In this document: piece by piece, positions 9,001 to 15,494 of the stretch
How positions within the stretch are numbered: the first letter of the stretch is position 1
How the letters are laid out: each line of letters starts with the position of its first letter
Notes under the pieces: generated by a model
Database searches by the model: none
What the model saw: the letters and a program-made list of their open reading frames with translations, nothing else
What the model was told of the DNA's origin: nothing
Source: Compostibacter hankyongensis
GTDB lineage: Bacteria > Bacteroidota > Bacteroidia > Chitinophagales > Chitinophagaceae
Direction: 5' to 3'
Length of the DNA stretch: 64,000 bases
NCBI RefSeq assembly: GCF_039541075.1
Contig: NZ_BAABFN010000002.1
Coordinates: 310,001-374,000 of the forward strand
Translations under genes and position numbers: made by a program

Positions 9001-9505
9001 CGAATGCCTGGCGCGCTGTATGCACGGCAATCTGTCGGCCGCCTACGACGGTGCAGTGCCCGCTTATAGCTGGCAGATAGCGGATATGCCCGTTACCGTT
9101 ATCGGGAACGTCTGCCTGCGACCGGAAGAAGACGGCGAGGAAGTGGTTTTCCTGGACCGCCGCCGGCGCAGCTACAAAAAGTGCGTGATCCGGGGCGACC
9201 GGCTGTCGGGTGTGCTGTTTATCGGAGACCAGGAAGGGATAAAAGAATACCGCGAGCTGGTGGAGCAGGGAACGGAGCTGGCCGACAAACGGGAGCAGCT
9301 GCTCCGGCCGGGGAATGCCCGTCCCCCCGTGCAGGGCCGGCTGATCTGCAGCTGCCGGCAGGTCGGCGAGGATAACCTCGCGGCCGCCATCCGCAACGGG
9401 TGTAAAAGCATAGAAGCCCTGGGCCGGCAGACCGGCGCCGGCACACAATGCGGCAGTTGTAAGCCGGAGTTAAAAGAATTGTTGAGAAAACTCGGCCGGG
9501 TCTAA
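6014..9505 (+). CDS. nasA: Assimilatory nitrate reductase with fused FAD and [2Fe-2S] domains
   Basis: Cytoplasmic nitrate reductase (nitrate to nitrite) of 1163 residues. Residues 1-700 are a NasA-type molybdopterin oxidoreductase: an N-terminal [4Fe-4S] site (C-x2-C-x3-C in CCYCGVGC, fourth Cys in MLCSKG), the SGQCLTEE and NTNSRLCM-like region around the Mo site, and the MopB dinucleotide-binding domain near 590-700. From about 710 a pyridine-nucleotide-disulfide-reductase-like module follows, with FAD motif AGSGSGA, a degenerate second Rossmann loop (TGGNPALLE near 850) and DIYALGEG. The last 55 residues are a BFD [2Fe-2S] domain (CSC and CGSC). No signal peptide or Tat motif is present. 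The fused modules could carry electrons from NADH without a separate reductase subunit. Its 3' end overlaps the convergent next gene by 4 bases. Confidence 0.93.
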   Translation: MKAVSGEEGSYRTTCCYCGVGCGIRVHRDKSGKLSVEGDPAYPVNRGMLCSKGMNLHYTAMDRSDRLLYPQYRNDRAAPFSRISWEQAMHTAAGTFREIIAEHGPDAVGFYVSGQCLTEEYYLVNKLVKGFIGSNNIDTNSRLCMSSAVSAYKMALGEDSVPGCYEDIELADTFLIAGANPAWCHPILFRRIEAHKEKNHAVKLIVVDPRRTQTAAVADLHLQIMPGTDIVLYHALARGLIENGFVDEPFIREHTEGFAELKEHVMQRSLQEAAAICGIRFTDIYKAVKYIGFSGGFISLWAMGLNQSVVGVGKNLALINLSLITGKIGKPGSGPFSLTGQPNAMGGREAGGMATLLPAHRDMSNPAHRQEVARYWGVSSLPGTPGLTATEMFTALKAGRMKAIWIIGTNPMVSIPDLSLAEAAMQEAAFVVVQDMSSRADTVSHAHLVLPAATWLEKEGTMTNSERRISYLSRVADPPGEALPDTEILLRFAQAMGWEKHFSYDSVADIYSEHAGLTRDTRIDISGLSHERLKKSSFQWPVPGEADPGTPRLFTDYRFYHPGGKARIHAVPDENLSEPVTEACPLVLTTGRIRDQWHTMTRSGKVNKLKQHIPHPFLEMHPADAAKRNIRDGDPVVVSNARGCVQVTAQLTDRIKKGVVFLPMHWGKLAGSSLARANNLTPNLVDPVSKEPDFKFSAVEVALYQKPPQHIILAGSGSGAAAFLEKYRRLNTGDTITWFCPAEAACPDPSRVAAYLQGRQDWPQSPQEGLEELPEISLVRNRALRSVDRKNKTVTDDAGNCLSYDTLILAAGCKLPFDAARPGEPVFFLQYKTHADALLRQLRPGNTVVFTGGNPALLEFAAILRQKGLEVHILVKKKTLLGDLLDDIAASLLEDVLTELGIRLHYGEHVLAFRCDGNERLLTLQSGAVLRCHALAGFSGDEPDTGLAQQTGLDTQTGIRINPFLQTSDPDIYALGEGTEYEGVFPYLPAVAERQAECLARCMHGNLSAAYDGAVPAYSWQIADMPVTVIGNVCLRPEEDGEEVVFLDRRRRSYKKCVIRGDRLSGVLFIGDQEGIKEYRELVEQGTELADKREQLLRPGNARPPVQGRLICSCRQVGEDNLAAAIRNGCKSIEALGRQTGAGTQCGSCKPELKELLRKLGRV

Positions 9506-10764
9506 CGCTGCGCTGTTGCGGTAACCCGGTAGATCACCCCGGTAGGACTTAAGGCCCCTACCTCGTTCTGGGTAACCATATAGATTTCACCGCCCTCATC
9601 CTCGCCAAAACTGTTGATGCGGAAGGGAAAGACATTGTCGGGCTTTCCTTCAAACCGGCAGTTATGCATGACCCAGCGGTTATCCTTTTTTTCCAGGTAA
9701 AACACTTTAAAGGCCCAATCGGCAAAGATATATTTGCCCTGCATGGCAGGGTAACGGCTGCCGCGGTAAACGTACCCGCCCGTAATGCTGACGCCCACGG
9801 TATGTTTATATTCGGCGATCGGCAGGAGGAAACGGCTTCCCTTTTTATAAGAAGCCGTATCGTAGATATGAAACCCTTCCATAGCGTGCCAGCCGTAATT
9901 ACCACCTTTGCGGATGATATCCACTTCCTCGTAGGTATCCTGGCCCACATCCCCGCAAAAGAGTTCCCCTGTTTTTGTATCAAAGGAAATACGCCAGGGC
10001 ATGCGCATGCCATAAGCCCATATCTCCGGGCGGGCTTTTTTTCCTAAAAAGGGATTGTCATCCGGCACCCGGTAAGGGTATCCATGATCCACGTCGATCC
10101 GTATGATCTTCCCGAGGAGCTGGTTGAGGTTCTGTCCGTTGCCGGTTGGACCGTGCTTGTCTCCCTGTCCGCCGCCGTCTCCGAATCCCATATAAAGGTA
10201 TCCGTCGGGGCCGAACACGATGTTCCCCCCGTTATGATTTTCTTCGGGCTGATCTACTTCAAGGATGATCCTTCCCACGGGCTCGGCTTTGTCCGGATCG
10301 CCGGCTGATACATGAAATTCAGCCACTATGGACTTATTGTCAAAGCCTTTCTTTCCGGAGGGGGCGCTGTAGTGGACGAAAAAACGGCCGTTGTGCCTGA
10401 AATCGGGATGGAACGCAAAGCCCAGCAACCCTACGTCCATGTATTTGTTTTCCATTTTTACCAGCGATGCCCGTATGTCGAGGAAGGGTGTATTCAGCAC
10501 TTTCCTGTTACGGATGATCCGGATCCTGCCGGCCTGTTCCCCGACAAATAACCTTCCGGAGCCGTCATGTGCGTTTTCCAACGCCACAGGCCCATCCAGG
10601 CCATCGGCCACTTTTTCGAGGCGGAATACCAACCGGTCGCTATCGCTTACAGGACCTGTACTGCCCTTTGGCGTACCGGAGCCGCTTTGTTCGCCGGTGG
10701 AAGGATGGCGACAGGCGCCTGCCGCGATCAGCAGGCAAAGAAGGGGAAGCAGGCATGCTTTCAT
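9502..10764 (-). CDS. Secreted PQQ-type sugar dehydrogenase (GSDH/sorbosone family) lipoprotein
   Basis: Soluble beta-propeller aldose dehydrogenase family (GSDH, PQQ-dependent). Family marks are the NHNGGNIVFGPDG loop, GDGGGQGD, the GKIIRIDVD strand, RNPWR-like RMPWRISFD and the GDVGQDTYEEVD loop. The start is ATG 10764; the longer reading begins with TTG at 10782 and would disrupt the signal. The first 18 residues form a lipoprotein-like signal ending in AAGAC, so the enzyme is probably anchored at the cell envelope. It probably oxidises sugars at C1 with PQQ, but neither PQQ synthesis genes nor a cytochrome partner lie in the window. Its stop codon overlaps the end of nasA. A perfect palindrome lies just upstream of its start. 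Confidence 0.85.
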   Translation of the reverse strand: MKACLLPLLCLLIAAGACRHPSTGEQSGSGTPKGSTGPVSDSDRLVFRLEKVADGLDGPVALENAHDGSGRLFVGEQAGRIRIIRNRKVLNTPFLDIRASLVKMENKYMDVGLLGFAFHPDFRHNGRFFVHYSAPSGKKGFDNKSIVAEFHVSAGDPDKAEPVGRIILEVDQPEENHNGGNIVFGPDGYLYMGFGDGGGQGDKHGPTGNGQNLNQLLGKIIRIDVDHGYPYRVPDDNPFLGKKARPEIWAYGMRMPWRISFDTKTGELFCGDVGQDTYEEVDIIRKGGNYGWHAMEGFHIYDTASYKKGSRFLLPIAEYKHTVGVSITGGYVYRGSRYPAMQGKYIFADWAFKVFYLEKKDNRWVMHNCRFEGKPDNVFPFRINSFGEDEGGEIYMVTQNEVGALSPTGVIYRVTATAQR

Positions 10765-10782
10765 AATACTGGTTTTTGACAA

Positions 10783-10794
10783 CCGTTTAAACGG
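10783..10794. promoter_or_regulatory. Perfect 12-bp palindrome upstream of the sugar dehydrogenase
   Basis: The sequence CCGTTTAAACGG reads the same on both strands and lies 19 to 30 bases upstream of the ATG at 10764. A dimeric regulator site or a small RNA hairpin in the leader would both fit. No second copy was noticed in the window, so its role is a guess. Confidence 0.35.
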
Positions 10795-10952
10795 GTGAAG
10801 ATAGCTGCCGGATGAGTCCCTCTATCCTGTTATAAGCTTTACGGGGGCTTTTCAATGGCAGCTGTAATTTACTGGAAATAAAGAAACAGCTACAGGAAAT
10901 TATGTGAGCGGCGACCCGTCTTCCCCGGGTTCAAAAATATTTTTCTGATTTC

Positions 10953-10979
10953 TGTCCATTTTTGTCCCTGCCGATCGTC
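10953..10979 (+). promoter_or_regulatory. Candidate ECF42-type promoter for the AhpD-like gene
   Basis: TGTCCA (10953-10958) and CGTC (10976-10979) are separated by 17 bases, and lie 31 bases before the ATG at 11011. This resembles the TGTCGA / CG(A/T)C promoter described for ECF42 sigma factors in Streptomyces. An ECF42-type sigma factor is encoded 0.9 kb downstream, which makes autoregulation of the module plausible. The match is by eye to a short motif, with one mismatch in the -35 element. Confidence 0.45.
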
Positions 10980-11010
10980 ATGGATATGACATTACATTTA
11001 AATCACTAAA

Positions 11011-11475
11011 ATGTACACAAAAATGGAACAGAGAATCAATGTCCTTGAAAAAGGAAAAAAGGCGATGGAAACCCTCTACGGCATCGGCGGCTATCTGCGG
11101 AAGTCTCCCCTTGGGGAGGATCTGCTGGACCTGGTTCATTTCAGGATATCGCAGATCAACGGCTGCGCCTTCTGTCTGGATATGCACTCCAAGGATCTGC
11201 GGGCAAGGGGTGAATCCGAACAACGGCTCTATGGCCTGAGCGCCTGGCGCGATACGCCGTATTACACAGACCGGGAACGGGCCGCGCTGGCCTGGGCCGA
11301 AGCGGTAAACCGCTGCGATGTGCCGGATGAGGTGTATCTTGAGGCAAAAAAGCAGTTCTCCGAAGAGGAGCTGATCGATCTCACCCTGGGCATAACGGCC
11401 ATCAATACCTATAACCGCATCAACATCGCTTTCCGCACGGTGCCGGGCGGCTACGAGGTAGGGCAGTTTGCCTGA
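11011..11475 (+). CDS. AhpD-like / carboxymuconolactone decarboxylase family protein
   Basis: A 154-residue alpha-helical protein of the AhpD/CMD family. The redox motif C52-x2-C55 followed by H59 (CAFCLDMH) is the peroxidase active site of AhpD-like proteins, so a thiol peroxidase or reductase activity is likely. A second Met at residue 5 is an alternative start. It is followed after 49 bases by a DGPF-domain protein and then by an ECF sigma factor with a C-terminal TPR-like region, all in the same direction. Such CMD-type proteins are common partners of ECF41 sigma factors, whereas DGPF proteins go with ECF42; here both partner types sit in one set. Physiological substrate unknown. Confidence 0.85.
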   Translation: MYTKMEQRINVLEKGKKAMETLYGIGGYLRKSPLGEDLLDLVHFRISQINGCAFCLDMHSKDLRARGESEQRLYGLSAWRDTPYYTDRERAALAWAEAVNRCDVPDEVYLEAKKQFSEEELIDLTLGITAINTYNRINIAFRTVPGGYEVGQFA

Positions 11476-11524
11476 TGAATACGTCAAAAAAACTACATTT
11501 GATAAACATTAAAAACCGAATGAC

Positions 11525-11866
11525 ATGAAAGAATTTCTGTTCATATTCAGGAACGACAACGCCAACATCCCCAAAGGCTCCCCAGAGGAAATGCAGGCGC
11601 TCACCAAACGGTGGATGGACTGGGTCGGCGGTATAGCCGCCCAGAACAAGCTGGTCGATCGCGGAAACCGGCTGGTACCCGACGGGAAGGTGGTAAGACC
11701 CGGTAAGGTGGTTACCGACGGTCCTTATGCAGACATCAAGGAATCCATCGGCGGCTATACGCTGGTAAAAGCCGATACCCTCGAGGAAGCCGCCGAGCTG
11801 GCCAAAGACTGCCCTGCGCTCACCCTTGGCGGCAACGTGGAGGTGAGAGAGATCGGCGTCCTGTAA
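11525..11866 (+). CDS. DGPF/YCII-related domain protein
   Basis: A 113-residue single-domain protein of the YCII/DGPF superfamily, a ferredoxin-like fold. The diagnostic segment reads DGPYADIKESIGGY, with Tyr where the family name has Phe. The rest (EEMQALTKRWMDWVGG near the start, GGNVEVREI at the end) also matches the usual plan. Members are typically encoded beside ECF42 sigma factors, exactly as seen here, but their biochemical activity is unknown. It lies between the AhpD-like gene and the sigma factor and is probably transcribed with the former. Confidence 0.88.
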   Translation: MKEFLFIFRNDNANIPKGSPEEMQALTKRWMDWVGGIAAQNKLVDRGNRLVPDGKVVRPGKVVTDGPYADIKESIGGYTLVKADTLEEAAELAKDCPALTLGGNVEVREIGVL

Positions 11867-11869
11867 AAA

Positions 11870-11902
11870 GTAAATACCTTTGTTATTTATGATGGTATTT
11901 AC
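11870..11902. promoter_or_regulatory. Inverted repeat over the -7 box of the ECF sigma gene
   Basis: GTAAATACC (11870-11878) and GGTATTTAC (11894-11902) form a perfect 9-bp inverted repeat with 15 bases between. The left arm overlaps TACCTTTG (11875-11882), a full match to the Bacteroidetes -7 consensus TAnnTTTG, 28 bases before the sigma factor ATG. This looks like a housekeeping promoter for the sigma gene with an operator placed across it; a leader hairpin is the alternative. Confidence 0.5.
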
Positions 11903-11910
11903 AGGAACGC

Positions 11911-13155
11911 ATGGAAGAAAATGAGCTTTTACCGCATCTTTTCAGAACGGAGTACCGGAAGATCGTTTCGGTACTCTGTTCTCTTTTTGGCATCGAGCAT
12001 ATCGAGACCGCGGAGGATATCGTCAGCGATACCTTTCTGACAGCGGCTGAGCTGTGGGGCATGAAAGGACTGCCCGCCAATCCTGCAGCATGGCTGTACA
12101 CGGTGGCCAAAAACAAGACGAGGGATCATCTGAGACGCGATAAGCTGTTTGCGCAGAAGATCGCGGTAGATATAAAAAACGATGCTCCCTTATCGGAGGA
12201 TATTTCCATCGACCTGTCTGACCGGAACATCGAAGACAGCCAGCTGGCCATGATGTTTGCCGTTTGCCATCCTTCCGTTTCCACCGAGGCGCAGATCGCC
12301 CTGGCCTTAAACCTGCTTTGCGGCTTTGGTGCGGAAGAGATCGCCGACGCCTTTCTGACCCATAAGGAAACCGTCTACAAACGGCTGAAGCGGGCGAAGG
12401 AGAAACTGCGGGCCGAAAACGTGAAGATAGCCCAGCCTACGCAGCCTGAAGTCAGTAGCAGGCTGGACACCGTGCTGACCACCCTGTACCTGCTGTTTAA
12501 TGAAGGCTATTATTCGGCTTCTCGGAACACCCTCCTCCGCAAGGACCTTTGTGCCGAAGCGATGCGGCTGACGCTGCTGCTCCTGCAAAATAAGCATACC
12601 GGAAACCCCGCTGTCAGCGCCCTCCTTGCCCTGATGTGCTTTCATGCTTCTCGTTTCGAGGCAAGAACCGACCGGGACGGAGAGATCATTTTGTATGAGG
12701 ACCAGGACATCACGCTGTGGGATCATGAGCTCATCAAGAAGGGCGAATACTATCTGAACCTGGCCTCGCAGGGCAGCCGGTTGTCCCGGTATCACCTGGA
12801 GGCGGCCATTGCCTATTGGCATACGCATAAAGACGATACGCCCGAAAAATGGGAAAACATCCTCCAATTATATAACCAGCTCTTGCAGATGGAATATTCG
12901 CCGATAGCCGCCCTCAACCGCACCTACGCTCTTTCCAGGGCAAACGGGAAAGAAGAGGCCCTCGTGGCGGCTGCGCAGCTGGACCTGAAAGATCATCACC
13001 TGTATCATCTGCTGCTGGGACACCTGTATGAAGAGATCGATAACGAAAAGGCCCTGCAGCATTTTCATACGGCGCTGCGCCTGACCCGCTCGGATCCGGA
13101 AAAAACCGCTATCGGCAAAAATATCATCCGTTTGTCCGGAGCACGGGAAGTGTAG
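11911..13155 (+). CDS. ECF42-type RNA polymerase sigma factor with C-terminal TPR-like region
   Basis: A 414-residue sigma-70 factor. Residues 1-90 carry sigma region 2 (ETAEDIVSDTFLTA, ANPAAWLYTVAKNKTRDHLRRD) and about 110-165 region 4 (FGAEEIADAFLTHKETVYKRLKRAK). The long C-terminal part is the DUF6596/TPR region of ECF42 proteins, starting at YLLFNEGYYSAS and ending with TPR-like helices (HLLLGHLYEEIDNEKALQHFHTAL). ECF42 factors lack an anti-sigma partner and are thought to be controlled through this extension; none is encoded nearby. The neighbouring DGPF gene fits the group. Likely targets include the AhpD-like/DGPF pair just upstream. The stimulus is not evident. Confidence 0.9.
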   Translation: MEENELLPHLFRTEYRKIVSVLCSLFGIEHIETAEDIVSDTFLTAAELWGMKGLPANPAAWLYTVAKNKTRDHLRRDKLFAQKIAVDIKNDAPLSEDISIDLSDRNIEDSQLAMMFAVCHPSVSTEAQIALALNLLCGFGAEEIADAFLTHKETVYKRLKRAKEKLRAENVKIAQPTQPEVSSRLDTVLTTLYLLFNEGYYSASRNTLLRKDLCAEAMRLTLLLLQNKHTGNPAVSALLALMCFHASRFEARTDRDGEIILYEDQDITLWDHELIKKGEYYLNLASQGSRLSRYHLEAAIAYWHTHKDDTPEKWENILQLYNQLLQMEYSPIAALNRTYALSRANGKEEALVAAAQLDLKDHHLYHLLLGHLYEEIDNEKALQHFHTALRLTRSDPEKTAIGKNIIRLSGAREV

Positions 13156-13181
13156 CAGAGGTTGGTCACGAAAGACATCCG

Positions 13182-14060
13182 CTAAGAGGTTTTTATTTTC
13201 AGCACATCCGGCCGCAGGTAAGGCTTATTCATATCCAGGGTTCCCTTATATGAATAAGGATCATCTCCCGCCACCATTACGATATCTCTTAAATCCTCCG
13301 TAGGAGGAAGCTTTCCGTCCTGGTCCCAGGGCAACATGGATTCCGCGCTCATGTAGTGATTGACGAGGGCCATCCGGAAGTTGTCTGTGCTTTTGTTCTT
13401 TAAGGAGCTATGAAAGGTATAGCCGTTAAAGAAAACCACGGTGCCGCTGCCGACTTCTACAGGGATCATCTTCTCAGGTGTATAATCCGAAACATTTACC
13501 GTATCCACATCTGCATATTCCCTGTTGTCATTGGGCTCGCGCCTGCGTATATACCCTTCCCTGTTAGAGCCGGGTATGATCCAGAGACCGCCGTTCTCAA
13601 CGGTGGCATCGTCAATGGCAATCCAGGCTCCCGTAAGCGATCGGTCGCGGGTAGGGATATAATACTCGTCCTGGTGCCAGGCCTGCCCCGACTTACCGGG
13701 GCCTTTTACAAAAAGCATGGACTGCATACATTTCACGTTGGGACTGATGATTTTTGTCAATATCCCTGTTATGCCTTTGTGCGACAGATACCGGTGTATG
13801 ACCGGTGATATCTTATGGGGGAAATGGATGGCTACGTATTTCTTCAGGACCTCTTCGTCCGTCTCACCATCGGTTACCTCCACAATCCCCTCCAGTTTCC
13901 CGCGTTTTCCTCTGAATATCTCCACTGTTTCCCGTTTCAGCTCGGCAATCTCTTCCCGGGATATGAGGTCCTTTGCCACCAGGTAGCCGTATTCACGGTA
14001 AAAGTCAATGTGTGCATCCGTTATTTTCCCGCCGGTTATCTGCGCGTCCTGTAGATTCAT
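13182..14060 (-). CDS. Phytanoyl-CoA dioxygenase-like Fe(II)/2-oxoglutarate oxygenase
   Basis: A 292-residue PhyH-family enzyme. The facial triad is visible as H129-x-D131 (WHQDEYY) and H217 (FHSSLK), with R229 placed to hold 2-oxoglutarate; GLWIIPGS is the usual strand before the distal histidine. The ATG at 14060 is preferred because the longer reading from 14174 runs into the sugar porter gene and shows no similarity. It is the last gene of the SusC-SusD-DUF3823-GH120-porter run, 13 bases after the porter. The substrate is not predictable; the location suggests hydroxylation or dealkylation of something released from a plant xylan, which is inference. Confidence 0.85.
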   Translation of the reverse strand: MNLQDAQITGGKITDAHIDFYREYGYLVAKDLISREEIAELKRETVEIFRGKRGKLEGIVEVTDGETDEEVLKKYVAIHFPHKISPVIHRYLSHKGITGILTKIISPNVKCMQSMLFVKGPGKSGQAWHQDEYYIPTRDRSLTGAWIAIDDATVENGGLWIIPGSNREGYIRRREPNDNREYADVDTVNVSDYTPEKMIPVEVGSGTVVFFNGYTFHSSLKNKSTDNFRMALVNHYMSAESMLPWDQDGKLPPTEDLRDIVMVAGDDPYSYKGTLDMNKPYLRPDVLKIKTS

Positions 14061-14073
14061 GATCCGTCTGTTT

Positions 14074-15474
14074 TTATTTGAGAAATAGCGTTTCCATTTC
14101 TTCCAGGGATTTTCCCCTGGTCTCGGGTATTTTGACCAGCACGTAAATAAGCGCTGCGCCGCAAAAAACGGCATAAGCGGAGAATGTCAATGCATTTCCT
14201 GCCCGGGCCTGCATGACCGGAAAAGTATAGGTGACGATAAAATCGGCAAGCCATAAAGCGAGCGTGGCGACAGACATGGCCAGCCCGCGGATCCGGTTAG
14301 GGAAGATCTCCGATAAATACACCCATGCCACCGCTCCCCAGGTGGCGCCGAATGCGCCTACATATACCAACATAGCGCACAGGATCACATAATGCTGAAA
14401 ATAATGGTAGCGGAAACAAAGGGCCATGGCAGCCAGGGATAGCCCCATCAGTCCGCTTCCCGTCTTCAGCAGCAGCTTCCTGCCGATGCGGTCCACCAGC
14501 GTAATGGAGATCACGGTAGCGGCTACATTTACCAGTCCTATACCTACTGTTTGCAACAAGGAGGCCGAATCGTCCATGCCGGTATCCTTAAAGAGGACCG
14601 GCGCATAATAAAGCACCACGTTGATCCCGGTTATCTGCTGGAAAACGGCTATAAAAATACCCAGGGTTACTACCGGAAGATATTTTTTAGAGCACAGCTC
14701 TGACCATACGGCGCGTCCCTCGTTCCGGAAGCTGTCCTGTATGGCCCCGAGTGTACTTTCGCATGAGGCAGGATCCATGGTTTTGGAAAGGATACGGCGG
14801 GCTTCCACCAGCCGCCCTTTTTTTACCAGCCAGCGGGGCGTCTCCGGGACAAGCAGCAGCATCAGCCCGAACAGCACGGAGGGCAGCGCCTGGGAGGCGA
14901 ACATCCAACGCCAGCTGCTGTCTCCTATACCGGCAAGTATGAAATTAGAGAGGTAGGCCAATAAAATGCCGGCTACAATAGCCAGCTGATATAATGCCAC
15001 CAGCCGCCCTCTTCTGTCCGGCGGCGCTGTTTCGGCTATATAAAGCGGGGATACGATCGCGGCTGCTCCCACGCCGATGCCGCCTGCCATACGAAATACA
15101 ATGAACAACGAAAGACCGGTGGATAATCCGGCGCCGATCCCGGACAGCGCAAACAACAGTGCGCACAACATGAGCGTAATACGCCGCCCGAAACGGTCCG
15201 CCGCTATCCCTGCGGCAGCGGCGCCTGCGCCGCAGCCGATGAGGATGGAGCTCACTGCCCATCCCAGGCTGTATTCATCCAGGTGGAAGTATGGCCTGAT
15301 AAAGGGGATGGCTCCTGAAATAATAGCCGTATCGTACCCGAACAGCAACCCGCCCAGCGCCGCCACCACCGATATCCTGAGCACATATCCGCCACCTGCT
15401 CCGGAAGAATGTGCCTCGGTTCCTGCGGTGTGCACAGGCGAAAATTGTCGTTGTATGACTTGTCCCTGGTCCAT
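14074..15474 (-). CDS. Sugar porter of the major facilitator superfamily
   Basis: Inner-membrane sugar:proton symporter of 466 residues with 12 hydrophobic segments. Sugar-porter signatures appear in order: GGLLFGYDTA in the first segment, DRFGRR, PETPRWLV in the central loop, QQITGINVVLYYAP in the seventh segment, DRIGRK, and PETRGKSLEEME at the C terminus. The longer reading starts with TTG at 15492; ATG 15474 is the better start, leaving about 35 polar residues before the first helix. It lies 20 bases after the GH120 gene, so it probably brings in the xylose or xyloside released by that enzyme. Exact sugar not determinable. Confidence 0.9.
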   Translation of the reverse strand: MDQGQVIQRQFSPVHTAGTEAHSSGAGGGYVLRISVVAALGGLLFGYDTAIISGAIPFIRPYFHLDEYSLGWAVSSILIGCGAGAAAAGIAADRFGRRITLMLCALLFALSGIGAGLSTGLSLFIVFRMAGGIGVGAAAIVSPLYIAETAPPDRRGRLVALYQLAIVAGILLAYLSNFILAGIGDSSWRWMFASQALPSVLFGLMLLLVPETPRWLVKKGRLVEARRILSKTMDPASCESTLGAIQDSFRNEGRAVWSELCSKKYLPVVTLGIFIAVFQQITGINVVLYYAPVLFKDTGMDDSASLLQTVGIGLVNVAATVISITLVDRIGRKLLLKTGSGLMGLSLAAMALCFRYHYFQHYVILCAMLVYVGAFGATWGAVAWVYLSEIFPNRIRGLAMSVATLALWLADFIVTYTFPVMQARAGNALTFSAYAVFCGAALIYVLVKIPETRGKSLEEMETLFLK

Positions 15475-15494
15475 ATTTCCCTTGTCGTTCAATT

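Noticed and set aside
13156..14174. Longer start for the PhyH protein at 14174
   Set aside because: The extra residues are read from the end of the sugar porter gene and are not family-like.
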